A stretch of 64,000 nt of DNA from Acidobacteriota bacterium. Its GTDB lineage: Bacteria > Acidobacteriota > Terriglobia > Terriglobales > Acidobacteriaceae. Position 1 is the stretch's first letter. Each line of letters starts with the position of its first letter. The DNA lies in contig JABCZH010000008.1 in the NCBI GenBank assembly GCA_013289795.1, forward strand, positions 1 to 64,000, given 5' to 3'. The notes below the pieces were generated by a model. It was not told the DNA's origin. It searched no databases and saw only the letters and a list, made by a program, of their open reading frames with translations. Below, piece by piece: positions 35,165-44,804 of this stretch. Position numbers and translations under genes: made by a program.

Positions 35165-37267
35165 TTACTTTGCCGCGGCCAAGGCGTTCCTGGTCGCTTC
35201 CAACAGGCTTTCTGGTCCCACCGGTCGGCCGGTGGCGTTTTCCATCCACAGGTCGGGAATGACGCGGCCCTCCTTGGCCATGCGCTCGAACTCGGGGCCG
35301 ATGCTGCCGGCTTTCTTCATTTGTTCTTCAATCTGGAAGGCGATCATGTGGCCGATGGGGTAGTCGGGCAGGTAGAGGAACGAATCGATCATGTGCGAGT
35401 AGACGCCGAGCAAAACGACGTCTTTTTGATGGAAGACGGGAGCGTAGTAGCGGTTCCAGATGTCTTTTGCGGTTTGGACGGTGGCGTCGTTCAGTTGTTT
35501 AGGCGTGGCCTGGGGATGATCGTACATCCAGTGCCAGACGCCCATATCGACCAGCGCCACGCCGGCGATTTCGTAGGTGCCCCAGAAGTCGTTGAGCGTC
35601 TTTTCGGCTTGGGCTTTTGCGTCGCTTGCGGGCAGGCCGAGCAGTTCGAGATCGTGTCCCTGGAACACGAATGCCAGGGCTTCAGTAAAAGCCGTGTTGG
35701 GCACGCCGCTCAGGAGTGTGTAGTCGACGTCGTTCAGCGAAAAAGTCTCTTCCACGTTGTGACCCATCTCATGCACGGCGATGTTGAAGGCCTTGTAGTT
35801 CATGCCGGTTTTTTCCACGCGAGTGCGGAGGTGGGCTTTCTCGGAACGCATCTGCGCTCCCATGGCGTGGCCGGATCCGCGAGCGGGATCGACGATGATG
35901 TTGTTGGCGACGTACTGGGCGCGCTCGGGCGAGAAGCCAAGATGCATCAGCAAATTGGGAATATCTTTTTGATAAGCCTCGGCAGTCGGGTACTTCTTCG
36001 CGACCATTTCATCGAGCTGGGCTTCGGTGAATTTGCTGCCGGGACGGAAACCGTTGTACCAGACGTCGAAGGGTTCGAGCGGCCGGCCGAGGCGGGATTC
36101 GATCAGCTTGCCAGTCTGCGCTGCCAGCGGCGAACTCAGTACCTGCTCGAGCATAGCTTTGACGCGAGCTTCGGGGATTTCGCGGTCTTCATTGAAGCGG
36201 CGATCGATTAATGTCGGCGCGGTTGGAGAATAGGGATCAGCTTTTCTTGAAGCTGCGTATGTCTTCCACAGCATGGCGTAACGCGTGTCGGGCTCGCGGG
36301 CGTTGGTGAGGTTGGCGATCACGTGCGACAAGTCGGAGTCTTTGGCAGCTGCCGGTTTCACTTCGTTGGTGACGGGGTTCCAATCCACGGCAGGATTATC
36401 GATGACCACCTGCGGAATGGTCTGAGTGACGATACGTTCCATCACCTGCTGGATGGCCCGCTGCTTGGCGAGGCCGGTCTGGGGGTCGGAGTAGTCGGCC
36501 TTGATTTCATCGCGGAGGTTCCAGTGGCTAAGCAAGCGCATCTTGGGCGGGAAGATACGCTGACCTTGATCGTTGACCACGTGATACATCCAGATGTTGT
36601 ATTGCGAAATGTACTGACCGGCTTCGGACTCGGCTCCGGAGATAGCAAGCTTGACGTCGGCGGGAATGCGTTTGTCGAACTGTTGCGCGAGGCGGACTTC
36701 GGCCCACTGGCGGCGCGTCCAGGTGGGGCCGTTCTTGAGGCAATCGTCGAGCGTGGCCAGGGGAAAGTTGAGCAGCACAGTGAACGCGAGCTTATTGTTG
36801 AAGAAGTCGTCGAGCACGTGGGCGGAGGGATCGTAGCCGCCGAAGGCCTCGTCGAAGGGGAGGACGGCGCCGTAGTCGAGATCGAGTTGCTGACGGAAGG
36901 CGCGATTGATTTCGTGCATGTGGCCGCCGAGTTGCTCGAGCAGAGACTGGAAGCGGGTGAACATGGTGTCGAGAGTCGGCTGATCGCCGGCGAAGTTGGC
37001 GCGGACGAAATCTTCGAATGCAGCGGCGTCGCCATCATCAGAGCGCCAGAATTCGGCGACTTGATGGAGGCCGCGCTGGGCGCGAGGGCGCTGGGCCTCG
37101 CCGTATTTGGCGACTAGGTCGGTTTCCAGTTTGGCCGCGGAGGCGTTCATCCATGCGGGCTGGATGGCTGCGGTGGTGGCTTTTGAGGAACTCTGCATCG
37201 GCATCTCCTGCGCGGCGAGTGGTAGGACGAGAACGAGACACATTAATAATAGGTGAGTCCGGCGCAC
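35165..37267 (-). CDS. Secreted zinc metallopeptidase, gluzincin type
   Basis: A 700-residue protein with a signal peptide (HLLLMCLVLVLPLAAQ). The zinc-binding HExxH is HEMGH at about residues 499-503, and a likely third ligand Glu lies in TEALAFVFQ about 30 residues later, which fits the M3/M32-like gluzincin superfamily. The large helical body, with many Trp/Tyr/Phe residues, resembles oligopeptidases with a deep substrate channel. It is probably periplasmic and cuts peptides. There is no obvious partner gene; the lpd gene upstream ends about 115 bp away, across a CACAGAGG repeat. Confidence 0.75.
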   Translation of the reverse strand: MRRTHLLLMCLVLVLPLAAQEMPMQSSSKATTAAIQPAWMNASAAKLETDLVAKYGEAQRPRAQRGLHQVAEFWRSDDGDAAAFEDFVRANFAGDQPTLDTMFTRFQSLLEQLGGHMHEINRAFRQQLDLDYGAVLPFDEAFGGYDPSAHVLDDFFNNKLAFTVLLNFPLATLDDCLKNGPTWTRRQWAEVRLAQQFDKRIPADVKLAISGAESEAGQYISQYNIWMYHVVNDQGQRIFPPKMRLLSHWNLRDEIKADYSDPQTGLAKQRAIQQVMERIVTQTIPQVVIDNPAVDWNPVTNEVKPAAAKDSDLSHVIANLTNAREPDTRYAMLWKTYAASRKADPYSPTAPTLIDRRFNEDREIPEARVKAMLEQVLSSPLAAQTGKLIESRLGRPLEPFDVWYNGFRPGSKFTEAQLDEMVAKKYPTAEAYQKDIPNLLMHLGFSPERAQYVANNIIVDPARGSGHAMGAQMRSEKAHLRTRVEKTGMNYKAFNIAVHEMGHNVEETFSLNDVDYTLLSGVPNTAFTEALAFVFQGHDLELLGLPASDAKAQAEKTLNDFWGTYEIAGVALVDMGVWHWMYDHPQATPKQLNDATVQTAKDIWNRYYAPVFHQKDVVLLGVYSHMIDSFLYLPDYPIGHMIAFQIEEQMKKAGSIGPEFERMAKEGRVIPDLWMENATGRPVGPESLLEATRNALAAAK

Positions 37268-37326
37268 GAAACCTCCTGGATGAGAAGCAAACCAGTATAG
37301 CTGTTGGGCTGATTACGAGAAACCTC

Positions 37327-37354
37327 AACCACAGAGGACACAGAGGAGCACAGG
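37327..37354. repeat. CACAGAGG-type intergenic repeat, copy 2
   Basis: AACCACAGAGGACACAGAGG followed by AGCACAGGG, in the same orientation as the other three copies. It lies about 30 bp past the lpd stop codon. Confidence 0.65.
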
Positions 37355-37384
37355 GAATAGCGGCACAGAGATTGTTCGCTTGCT

Positions 37385-38806
37385 CTATGTCTTGGGGCGG
37401 TAAACGTGGGTGCTGGTGCCGAAGAAGACTTCGGCGGACTCCATGACGGTTTCGGAAAGCGTGGGATGAGGATGGATGGTGAGCGCGATGTCTTTGGCGA
37501 CTGCACCCATCTCGATGGCTAGAACGCCTTCAGCGATCAGTTCACCTGCGCCTGCTCCCACGATGCCGACGCCCAGCACACGTTCGGTTTGGGGATCGAT
37601 GACGAGTTTGGTCATGCCCTCGGGGCGGTCGAGGGTCATGGCGCGGCCGGATGCTCCCCAGGGGAACTTGGCGACTTTGATTTCGCGATTTTCTTTTTGC
37701 GCCTGAGTCTCGGTCAGACCGGCCCAGGCGATTTCGGGGTCGGTGAAGATTACCGCGGGAATTGCGTTTGGTTCGAAGGCGACTTTGTGTCCGGCGATGG
37801 CTTCGACGGCGGTGCGGCCTTCGTGCGAGGCTTTGTGCGCCAGCATGGGTTCGCCGACTACGTCGCCGATGGCGTAAATGGCGGGGTGATTGGTTTGCAA
37901 TTGCTTGTTAACCTGGATGAATCCGCGAGGGCCGAGTTTGGCCTGGGTCTTGTCGAGGCCGGGGATTTCGGAATTGGGTTTGCGGCCAACGGAGACTAGA
38001 ACTTTGTCGAAGAGTTTTTCGCGTTCTTTGACTTCGGGGCCGTTGAAGGTCACGCGAAGGCCGCTGGCTTCTTCTTTTACTCCAGCCACCGTGGTGTTCA
38101 GCATGATCGCGGCGAAGGCTTTCTCCAGACGCTTGTGCAGAGGAAGGACGAGATCGCGGTCGGCTCCGGGCAGGAGGCCGGGCAGCATTTCGACGACCGA
38201 CACTTTCGATCCTAGCGCGGCGTAAACGCTGCCGAGTTCGAGGCCGATGTATCCACCGCCGACTACGAGAAGACTGCCGGGAACGTCGGTGAGGTCGAGG
38301 GCGGAAGTGGAATCCAGCATGCGCGGGGTGTCGAGCTTGAGAGTTGGAACGATTGCTGGACGTGAGCCGGTAGCGATGATGATGCGGTCGAAGCTGCGGG
38401 ATTCCTCGGCGGCGTTGGCGCGAGTGATATGTAGAGTGGTTGGGTTATCAAAGGATGCCCGGCCCTGGATGTATTCGATTTTGCGTTGCTTGGAGAGTTG
38501 GCCGAGGCCGCCGGTGAGCTTCTTGACGACGCCTTCCTTCCACGAGCGGAGACGGGCGAGGTCGATCTGCGGAGCGGCGAAAGCGATGCCCCAATCTTTG
38601 GCGTGGCGCGATTCGTCGATCAGCTTGGCGACGTGCAGCAGGGCCTTCGAGGGGATGCATCCGCGGTACAGGCAGACGCCGCCGGGGTTGGCTTCGGGAT
38701 CGATCAGCGTGACTTTCATGCCGAGGTCGGCGGCCAGGAAGGCTGCTGCGTAGCCGCCGGGGCCGGCTCCGATTACTGCGAGGCTGAGATTTGCGGTGTC
38801 TGTCAT
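37385..38806 (-). CDS. lpdA: Dihydrolipoyl dehydrogenase (E3)
   Basis: A 473-residue flavoprotein. FAD site GAGPGGYAAAFLA near the N-terminus, redox-active disulphide Cys45/Cys50 in GGVCLYRGCIPSK, NAD site GGGYIGLELG, and the C-terminal HPHPTLSE with the catalytic His-Glu pair. It reoxidises dihydrolipoamide of the E2 subunit and reduces NAD+. It is downstream of aceE and aceF in the same direction, completing the pyruvate dehydrogenase complex. The ATG directly follows an in-frame TTG. Confidence 0.97.
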   Translation of the reverse strand: MTDTANLSLAVIGAGPGGYAAAFLAADLGMKVTLIDPEANPGGVCLYRGCIPSKALLHVAKLIDESRHAKDWGIAFAAPQIDLARLRSWKEGVVKKLTGGLGQLSKQRKIEYIQGRASFDNPTTLHITRANAAEESRSFDRIIIATGSRPAIVPTLKLDTPRMLDSTSALDLTDVPGSLLVVGGGYIGLELGSVYAALGSKVSVVEMLPGLLPGADRDLVLPLHKRLEKAFAAIMLNTTVAGVKEEASGLRVTFNGPEVKEREKLFDKVLVSVGRKPNSEIPGLDKTQAKLGPRGFIQVNKQLQTNHPAIYAIGDVVGEPMLAHKASHEGRTAVEAIAGHKVAFEPNAIPAVIFTDPEIAWAGLTETQAQKENREIKVAKFPWGASGRAMTLDRPEGMTKLVIDPQTERVLGVGIVGAGAGELIAEGVLAIEMGAVAKDIALTIHPHPTLSETVMESAEVFFGTSTHVYRPKT

Positions 38807-38817
38807 CAAGAACCTTT

Positions 38818-38848
38818 AACCACAGAGGGCACAGAGTCTCACAGAGGA
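38818..38848. repeat. CACAGAGG-type intergenic repeat, copy 3
   Basis: AACCACAGAGGGCACAGAGT followed by CTCACAGAGG. It fills almost the whole gap between aceF (stop at 38853) and lpd (start at 38806), so it is transcribed within the operon unless there is a separate promoter. Confidence 0.65.
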
Positions 38849-38852
38849 AGTC

Positions 38853-40562
38853 TTATCCCTGCACTGATAACAAAAACGGTTGCTCGAAGGCTTCGGCGAT
38901 CCAGCGCAGGAAGCGGGCGGCGTCGGCGCCGTCGATTAGTCTGTGGTCATACGACAAAGACAGCGGCAGCACCAGGCGTGGCTCGAACTTCCCGCCGACA
39001 AATACTGGCTGCATGCTGGAACGTGACAGGCCGAGGATGGCGACTTCGGGATGATTGACGATAGGTGAAAATCCGTCGCCACCGATGCCGCCGAGGTTTG
39101 TAATGGTGAAGGTCCCGCCTTGCATTTCTTCCGGCGTCAGTTTCTTCTCACGGGCTTTCAGGGAAAGCTGAGTGAGTTCGGTGGCTAGTTCGACGATGTT
39201 CTTCTTGTCCACGTCGCGGATCACGGGAACCAGCAGACCGCGGTCGGTGTCGACCGCGACGCCGATGTTGATGTACTGCTTGTAAACGATTTCTTCCTTC
39301 GCCATGTCGATGCTGGCGTTGAACTGGGGAAAGATTTTAAGCGCCGAGGCGCAGACTTTCAGGGCGATGGCGGTGACCGTCATCTTGCCGCCAGCTTCCT
39401 GGGCTTTGGGAGCAAAGCGGGCGCGTAGCTGTTCGAGTTCAGTGATGTCGGAGTGATCCTGCTGGGTGACGTGAGGGATGGTGGTCCAGGCCTGCCACAG
39501 GTGTTCGGCGGTCTTGCGGCGGACGCCACGGATGGAAACACGTTCGACCTTTCCCCACTTGGTGAAATCGGGGAGATCTGGTTGCGCGAATTGCGTGCCG
39601 CGAGGGGCCGCGGTAGCGGAGGCCAGCAGCGACTTGGAGTAGTTCTTGACGTCGTCTTCACTGATGCGGCCGCCGGGGCCGGAGCCCTTGACGCCGTGAA
39701 TGTCGAATCCGAGTTCCCGAGCGAGTCGTCGCACGTGCGGGGCAGCGGGCACGGGTTCGCCGTGGTCGCTTCCGGCAACTTTGCCCAACTGCGCTGGCAT
39801 GGTGAATGACGGGGGCAGCGCTTGAGGCTTATCGGGCGGCAGGGCCTGTTCTTCGGTTTTGCCTTCGGCTTGGATGGCAGCCTGGAAGGTCTGACGAGCG
39901 GCAGTCTGTTCGGAGAAATGTTCGACGGGAACGTGCCTGGGCTTTTCGGCCGGCGGAGGTGCGCCGCCTTCAAGCGTGAAGATGACTTGCCCGACTTTGA
40001 TCTTTTCGCCCTGCTTGACCCGGATGTCTTTCACGACTCCGGTGACGGAGGACGGAACCTCGACCACGGCCTTATCGGTTTCGAGTTCCATCACCGGCTG
40101 ACCTTCGGAAACCTTGGAGCCGGGAGAAATCATGAGCCGGACCAATTCGCCTTGTTCGATGTTTTCGCCGAGTTCAGGGAGCTTGAATTCGATGGAAGCA
40201 GATGTGTCTGATGCACGACGCGCGGGCGCTGGGGCGGCTGCCGATTGGGCCGGGGCAGCAGCGGGGGCCGCTTTCGGGACGGGCGCTGCGGTTTGCTTGG
40301 CCGGCGACGGTGCCTGGGTGCCGGCGCCGTTGTCCACGGTGAAGATTACCTGGCCGACTTTGATCTTTTGTCCTTGTTTGACGTGAACCTCCTTTACTGT
40401 CCCAGTCACTGATGAAGGCACTTCGACGACGGCCTTATCGGTTTCGAGTTCCATCACGGGCTGGCCTTCGGTGATGCTGGAGCCGGGCGAGATCATCAGC
40501 CGGACGAGTTCTCCCTGGTCGATGTTTTCGCCGAGCTCGGGTAGTTTAAATTCGGTCAACAC
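38853..40562 (-). CDS. aceF: Dihydrolipoamide acetyltransferase (E2)
   Basis: About 569 aa from a GTG (a TTG one codon later is possible; GGGAG precedes both). Two lipoyl domains lie at about 1-80 and 125-205, each with the lipoylated lysine in ELETDKAVVEV. They are joined by Ala/Pro-rich linkers. A peripheral subunit-binding domain follows (APHVRRLARELGFDI, GSGPGGRISEDDV), then the catalytic domain with the active-site motif DHRLIDGADAARFL near the C-terminus. It transfers acetyl from lipoamide to CoA. Its place between aceE and lpd fits. The double-lipoyl design is common in complexes with a homodimeric E1. Confidence 0.95.
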   Translation of the reverse strand: MLTEFKLPELGENIDQGELVRLMISPGSSITEGQPVMELETDKAVVEVPSSVTGTVKEVHVKQGQKIKVGQVIFTVDNGAGTQAPSPAKQTAAPVPKAAPAAAPAQSAAAPAPARRASDTSASIEFKLPELGENIEQGELVRLMISPGSKVSEGQPVMELETDKAVVEVPSSVTGVVKDIRVKQGEKIKVGQVIFTLEGGAPPPAEKPRHVPVEHFSEQTAARQTFQAAIQAEGKTEEQALPPDKPQALPPSFTMPAQLGKVAGSDHGEPVPAAPHVRRLARELGFDIHGVKGSGPGGRISEDDVKNYSKSLLASATAAPRGTQFAQPDLPDFTKWGKVERVSIRGVRRKTAEHLWQAWTTIPHVTQQDHSDITELEQLRARFAPKAQEAGGKMTVTAIALKVCASALKIFPQFNASIDMAKEEIVYKQYINIGVAVDTDRGLLVPVIRDVDKKNIVELATELTQLSLKAREKKLTPEEMQGGTFTITNLGGIGGDGFSPIVNHPEVAILGLSRSSMQPVFVGGKFEPRLVLPLSLSYDHRLIDGADAARFLRWIAEAFEQPFLLSVQG

Positions 40563-40580
40563 TTGCTCCCTTTTGATTTT

Positions 40581-40643
40581 CGTGCCGCAGCGCCTAAAGG
40601 CGCGGTTGAAAGGCCAGGTTTGCGGCACGCCTGAAGGCGTGCC
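40581..40643. repeat. REP-like inverted repeats between aceE and aceF
   Basis: Three overlapping stems. CGTGCCGCA (40581-40589) pairs with TGCGGCACG (40621-40629) around an inner hairpin GCGCC-TAAA-GGCGC (40590-40603). GGCACGCC-TGAA-GGCGTGCC (40624-40643) is a perfect 8-bp hairpin that uses part of the same bases, so the large stem and this hairpin exclude each other. It lies in the aceE-aceF spacer and would be in their mRNA. Confidence 0.75.
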
Positions 40644-40683
40644 CTGATACGAATCTTTCGTTTTCAACAACCGCGCTACTCTT

Positions 40684-43362
40684 CTAACTGAATGCAGGGT
40701 TTGGTTTCTCCGGATCGATGCCGAGATCGCGAACTGCTTTCTGAGCCTCCTCCGGGGCGATTTGTTTCTCCGTGGCCAACGCGTTCAGGGTTGCCAGGAC
40801 AATGTGCTTGGCGTCAACCTCGAAGAAGTTGCGCAGCGAAGCGCGACTCTCGCTGCGGCCGAAGCCGTCCGTGCCTAACGCAACCAGCGGCCCGGGCACC
40901 CAGCGCGCGATGGATTCCGGCAGAATCTTCATGTTGTCGGACGCGGCCACAAACACACCCTTGGCGTCTTTCAAGCACTGGCTCACAAAGGGTACTTGCG
41001 GCGGCTGGCCGGGATGCAGCATGTTCCAGCGGTCGCAGTGGTTGGCTTCGCGGTAGAGACGCTTGTAACTGGTAACGCTCCAAACATCGGCAGCCACGTT
41101 GTACTTCTCTTCGAGAATCTGTTGGGCCTTGAGCACTTCGTACATAATCGCTCCGCTGCCAAAGAGCTGAGCCTTGAGTTTTGCGTCTTTCTTCTCGGAC
41201 GCTTTGAAACGGTAGAGGCCACGCAGGATACCGTCGCGCACGCCTTCTCCTTGAGGCATTTCCGGCATGGGCAGCGGTTCGTTGGTGACCGTCAGATAGT
41301 AGAAAACCGACTCCTGATCGATGTACATGCGCTTGATGCCGTCCTGAATAATGACGGCGATCTCGTAAGCGAACGCCGGATCATAAGCAAGAATGTTGGG
41401 CACAGCGAGCGCCAGCACGTGGCTGTGGCCGTCCTGATGTTGCAGACCTTCGCCGGCGAGTGTGGTGCGTCCGGCGGTGCCGCCGATCATGAAGCCGCGA
41501 GTGCGCATGTCGGCCGCTGCCCAGATCAGGTCGCCGATCCGCTGGAAGCCGAACATGGAGTAATAAATAAAGAAGGGAATGGTGTTGATGCCGTGAGTCG
41601 CGTAGGCGGTGCCGGCGGCGATAAACGAGCACATGGAGCCGGCTTCGGTGATGCCTTCTTCGAGAATTTGTCCGTTCAAGGCTTCTTTGTAATAGAGAAG
41701 CGTGTCCATGTCGACTGGCTCGTAGAGCTGGCCGACGCTGGAGTAGATGCCGATTTGACGGAACAGGGCTTCCATGCCGAAGGTGCGGGCTTCGTCGGGA
41801 ATGATGGGAACGATGAGTTTGCCGATTTCCGGGTCGCGCAGTAACTTCCCCAGCATTCGCACAAACACCATGGTGGTGGCGACATCGCGGCCTTCAGTGC
41901 CTTTGTAGAACTCTTCAAAATGCGATTCCCAGCCTGAGGCGATGGGCCTGGAGCGAACTTTCCGTTCCGGTAAGTAGCCGCCCAGTTGCTTACGTCGCTC
42001 CTGCATGTAGCGGATCTCGGGACTGTCATCGGCGGGACGATAGAAGGGCGCGTCGTGCAGTTCGGCGTCAGGGATGGGAATTCCGAAGCGCGAGCGGAAC
42101 ATCTGTAACTCGTCGTCGTTCAGCTTTTTCTGCTGATGGGTGATGTTCTTGCCTTCGCCGGCTTCGCCCAGGCCATAACCTTTGATGGTCTTGGCGAGGA
42201 CGATGGAGGGCGCACCCTTGTGATCGACAGCGGCGCGGAAGGCTGCGTGCACTTTGATCGGATCATGGCCACCTAGGCGCATGCGAGCAAGCTGCTCGTC
42301 GGACAAGTGATCCACCATTTTCAGAAGGCGGGGATCGCTGCCGAAGAAGTTCTGGCGGAAATAAGCTCCGCTCTCGACGAAGTATTTCTGATACTGACCG
42401 TCGCTGATCTCTCCCATGCGCTTGACCAGCAACCCGTCACGGTCGTTGCGGAGGAGGCTGTCCCAATCAGTGCCCCAGATGCACTTGATGACATTCCACC
42501 CCGCGCCGCGGAAAATCGCTTCCAGTTCCTGAATGATCTTGCCGTTGCCGCGAACGGGACCGTCGAGGCGTTGCAGATTGCAATTGACTACGAAGATGAG
42601 GTTGTCGAGACGTTCGCGGGAAGCGAGGGTGATGGAACCAAGCGATTCGGGTTCGTCCATCTCACCGTCGCCGAGAAAGGCCCAGACTTTGCCTCCGGTA
42701 GTCTGCTTCAAACCCCGGTTTTCAAGATAGCGCATGAAGCGCGCCTGATAGATGGCCTGAATAGGCCCGAGCCCCATGGAAACGGTGGGAAACTCCCAGA
42801 AATCGGGCATCAGCCAGGGATGCGGATAGGAAGAGAGACCACCCTCGGGCTTCAGTTCGCGGCGGAAATTCTCCAGCTTTTGTTTGGGGATGCGGCCTTC
42901 GAGATAGGCGCGGGCATAGATTCCTGGGGCAGCGTGTCCTTGAAAATAGACCAGATCGCGGTCGCCGCTTTCGGTTCGCGCATGCAGGAAATGGTTGAAC
43001 GCGACTTCATATAAGGTGGCGGCTGAGGCATAAGTCGAAATGTGTCCGCCGATGCCTTCCTGAAGTTTATTGGCCCGGACTACCATGGCCAGCGCATTCC
43101 AGCGGACCAGGCTCTTGATGCGACGTTCCATTTCCTGGCTACCCGGGAAGGGTGGCTGCTGGATGGCAGAAATCGTATTGGTATAAGGCGTGGTTGCGGT
43201 GAACGGCAGGTTTACGCCGGCGGCGCGCTTGGCATGCAGGGAAAGCTGTTGCAGCAATCGTCCAGCGCGCTCCGGCCCACCCTTGGACAAGACATAGTCC
43301 AGGGAATCCAGCCACTCGCGGGTTTCAAGAACTTCTAATCCGTTGGTTTGGGTCTCAGGCAA
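40684..43362 (-). CDS. aceE: Pyruvate dehydrogenase E1, homodimeric type
   Basis: An 892-residue AceE-type E1. The thiamine diphosphate site is clear (GDGEMDEPESLGSI followed by NCNLQRLDGPVRGN), and so are HISTYASAATLYEVAFNHF, KTIKGYGLGEAGEG, and the C-terminal transketolase region (AGEGLQHQDGHSHVLAL). It decarboxylates pyruvate and passes the acetyl group to lipoyl-E2. The start is TTG with GGAGAAAT upstream. It is the first gene of the aceE-aceF-lpd order. Length matches the family (about 890 residues). Confidence 0.97.
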   Translation of the reverse strand: MPETQTNGLEVLETREWLDSLDYVLSKGGPERAGRLLQQLSLHAKRAAGVNLPFTATTPYTNTISAIQQPPFPGSQEMERRIKSLVRWNALAMVVRANKLQEGIGGHISTYASAATLYEVAFNHFLHARTESGDRDLVYFQGHAAPGIYARAYLEGRIPKQKLENFRRELKPEGGLSSYPHPWLMPDFWEFPTVSMGLGPIQAIYQARFMRYLENRGLKQTTGGKVWAFLGDGEMDEPESLGSITLASRERLDNLIFVVNCNLQRLDGPVRGNGKIIQELEAIFRGAGWNVIKCIWGTDWDSLLRNDRDGLLVKRMGEISDGQYQKYFVESGAYFRQNFFGSDPRLLKMVDHLSDEQLARMRLGGHDPIKVHAAFRAAVDHKGAPSIVLAKTIKGYGLGEAGEGKNITHQQKKLNDDELQMFRSRFGIPIPDAELHDAPFYRPADDSPEIRYMQERRKQLGGYLPERKVRSRPIASGWESHFEEFYKGTEGRDVATTMVFVRMLGKLLRDPEIGKLIVPIIPDEARTFGMEALFRQIGIYSSVGQLYEPVDMDTLLYYKEALNGQILEEGITEAGSMCSFIAAGTAYATHGINTIPFFIYYSMFGFQRIGDLIWAAADMRTRGFMIGGTAGRTTLAGEGLQHQDGHSHVLALAVPNILAYDPAFAYEIAVIIQDGIKRMYIDQESVFYYLTVTNEPLPMPEMPQGEGVRDGILRGLYRFKASEKKDAKLKAQLFGSGAIMYEVLKAQQILEEKYNVAADVWSVTSYKRLYREANHCDRWNMLHPGQPPQVPFVSQCLKDAKGVFVAASDNMKILPESIARWVPGPLVALGTDGFGRSESRASLRNFFEVDAKHIVLATLNALATEKQIAPEEAQKAVRDLGIDPEKPNPAFS

Positions 43363-43549
43363 AGCTATTTCTCCGTCTGGCGGGAATCTTCCATCATAGA
43401 CAATTGCGCGGATTTTTGCTGGCAGGGCGGGGTTGAAACTTCATGCGTGGCCGCGCACAATAACGAAATGGGAATCCGTTCCCAGGTGAAGAGCATCTCA
43501 GAGCACGGAGGCCGGAGCCCCGAAGGTGCCTCCACCAACGATTTTCGTA

Positions 43550-43571
43550 GGCGGCCGAAACATCGGCCGCC
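43550..43571. repeat. Perfect GC-rich hairpin upstream of the Dps-like gene
   Basis: GGCGGCCG (43550-43557) and CGGCCGCC (43564-43571) with loop AAACAT. It lies in the divergent region between aceE and the Dps-like gene and resembles REP-type sequences. It has no T-run, so it is unlikely to be a terminator. Confidence 0.6.
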
Positions 43572-43638
43572 AGACTAAGCAACGAAGGCAGCCCAGCCGT
43601 TGCCTGCATTCCAATTTTCAAAGAAGAGGAGATTCCCC

Positions 43639-44256
43639 ATGTCGAAAAGAAATGCTTCTACGCCGCCGTCGCGGGTGAGCGCTCAGCCCCGAATCCATCA
43701 AAGGGCGGGCGCGATCCAGGAGTACGGCACGGTTACGCACGCTTTGCCGTTGGAGCTGGAAGAGCCGATCCGGCTCGAAATGACGGAAAAGCTGAACCAG
43801 TTGTTGGCCGACACCATGACCCTGCGTGATCTGTACAAGAAGTCGCACTGGCAGGTTGCCGGGCCGACATTTTATCAACTGCACTTGCTGTTCGACAAGC
43901 ATTTCGGCGAGCAGTCGGAGTTGGTGGACACCATTGCCGAGCGGATTCAGTTGTTGGGAGGCTTGAGCATCGCGATGGCCCACGACGTGGCGGAACTGAC
44001 GCGGATTGAACGTCCGCCCCGAGGCAGGGAAGAGGTCCCGGTCCAGCTTTCTCGCTTGCTCGATGCGCATCAGTTGATTATCGGGGAGAGCCGGGAGTTA
44101 GCCGAGCGGGCTTCCAAGCTGGGCGACGACGGCACCAACGATCTGGCAGTCAGTGATGTGCTCCGCACCAACGAACTGCAGTCCTGGTTTGTCAGCGAGC
44201 ATCTGGTGAACATGCCGCTGGTGGAAGCGGTACAGACATCGGCGGCGGCCGACTAA
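43639..44256 (+). CDS. Dps/ferritin-like DNA-protection protein
   Basis: A 205-residue protein. The Dps helix bundle is visible from about residue 60, with the ferroxidase site residues spread over HWQVAGPTFYQLHLLFDKHF and EQSELVDTIAERIQLLGG. The N-terminal 40 residues are basic and disordered (KRNASTPPSRVSAQPRIHQR), typical of Dps proteins that bind DNA. Dps stores iron using H2O2 and protects DNA in stationary phase. AGAGGAG precedes the chosen ATG; the longer frame from 43600 is not supported by a ribosome binding site. It is somewhat longer than the usual 160-180 residues because of the tail. Confidence 0.85.
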   Translation: MSKRNASTPPSRVSAQPRIHQRAGAIQEYGTVTHALPLELEEPIRLEMTEKLNQLLADTMTLRDLYKKSHWQVAGPTFYQLHLLFDKHFGEQSELVDTIAERIQLLGGLSIAMAHDVAELTRIERPPRGREEVPVQLSRLLDAHQLIIGESRELAERASKLGDDGTNDLAVSDVLRTNELQSWFVSEHLVNMPLVEAVQTSAAAD

Positions 44257-44291
44257 TGAAGCCGGCAATCGTGGGACGACGCAGGCAACGT

Positions 44292-44804
44292 TCAGAGTGC
44301 TCCGGCGATTTTACCGGTGGGATATTGCAAGCCTAGTAACACGACTTGCCGGGTCATGAGTTCGTAGCTCTCTGCGACGCGCGCGGGGGAAATCCGACGC
44401 CCGGGGAAAAGCATGGCCAGGTAAAGCTTGGGGACTGCCTGGAAGGCATAGCTGCGCAAACGGATGGCATTGTCGATGAGCTTGCCGGCGGCTTGGGCGG
44501 TTGCGGGATCGGGACTGTGACTTGCGGCTTCCGCGAAACGCATCAGCACTGCGGCATTGAACGCAGCGCACCTGACATACTCCACGGCAGCTCGTAGACG
44601 CTCGCGCTGAATACGGCGAAAATCCACTGGCGGCAAGTGACGGCGCAGGTAATCCTCCTCTTCCGGATCCACTAGATTTCGAAACGCCCGGAGATCGACC
44701 GAGCGAATTTGGTCGATCGGCGGCGTATTCCCGTGGCTCTTAGCCAGACGGATGATGACGGGCACGCTCAATGCCAGTACTGCGAGGATGATGGATATGG
44801 TCAT
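44292..44804 (-). CDS. Hypothetical protein with N-terminal membrane anchor
   Basis: A 170-residue protein not recognised. It starts with one membrane segment (ISIILAVLALSVPVIIRLA) and continues as a soluble, helical domain with many Arg and Ala residues. Its start overlaps the stop of the upstream gene (ATGA), which encodes a multi-pass membrane protein, so the two are probably partners in the membrane. No functional motif is visible. Confidence 0.7.
   Translation of the reverse strand: MTISIILAVLALSVPVIIRLAKSHGNTPPIDQIRSVDLRAFRNLVDPEEEDYLRRHLPPVDFRRIQRERLRAAVEYVRCAAFNAAVLMRFAEAASHSPDPATAQAAGKLIDNAIRLRSYAFQAVPKLYLAMLFPGRRISPARVAESYELMTRQVVLLGLQYPTGKIAGAL

Noticed and set aside
35087-36211. 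A 374-codon plus-strand frame across the metallopeptidase gene
   Set aside because: It covers the conserved peptidase gene on the other strand and has no recognisable domain.
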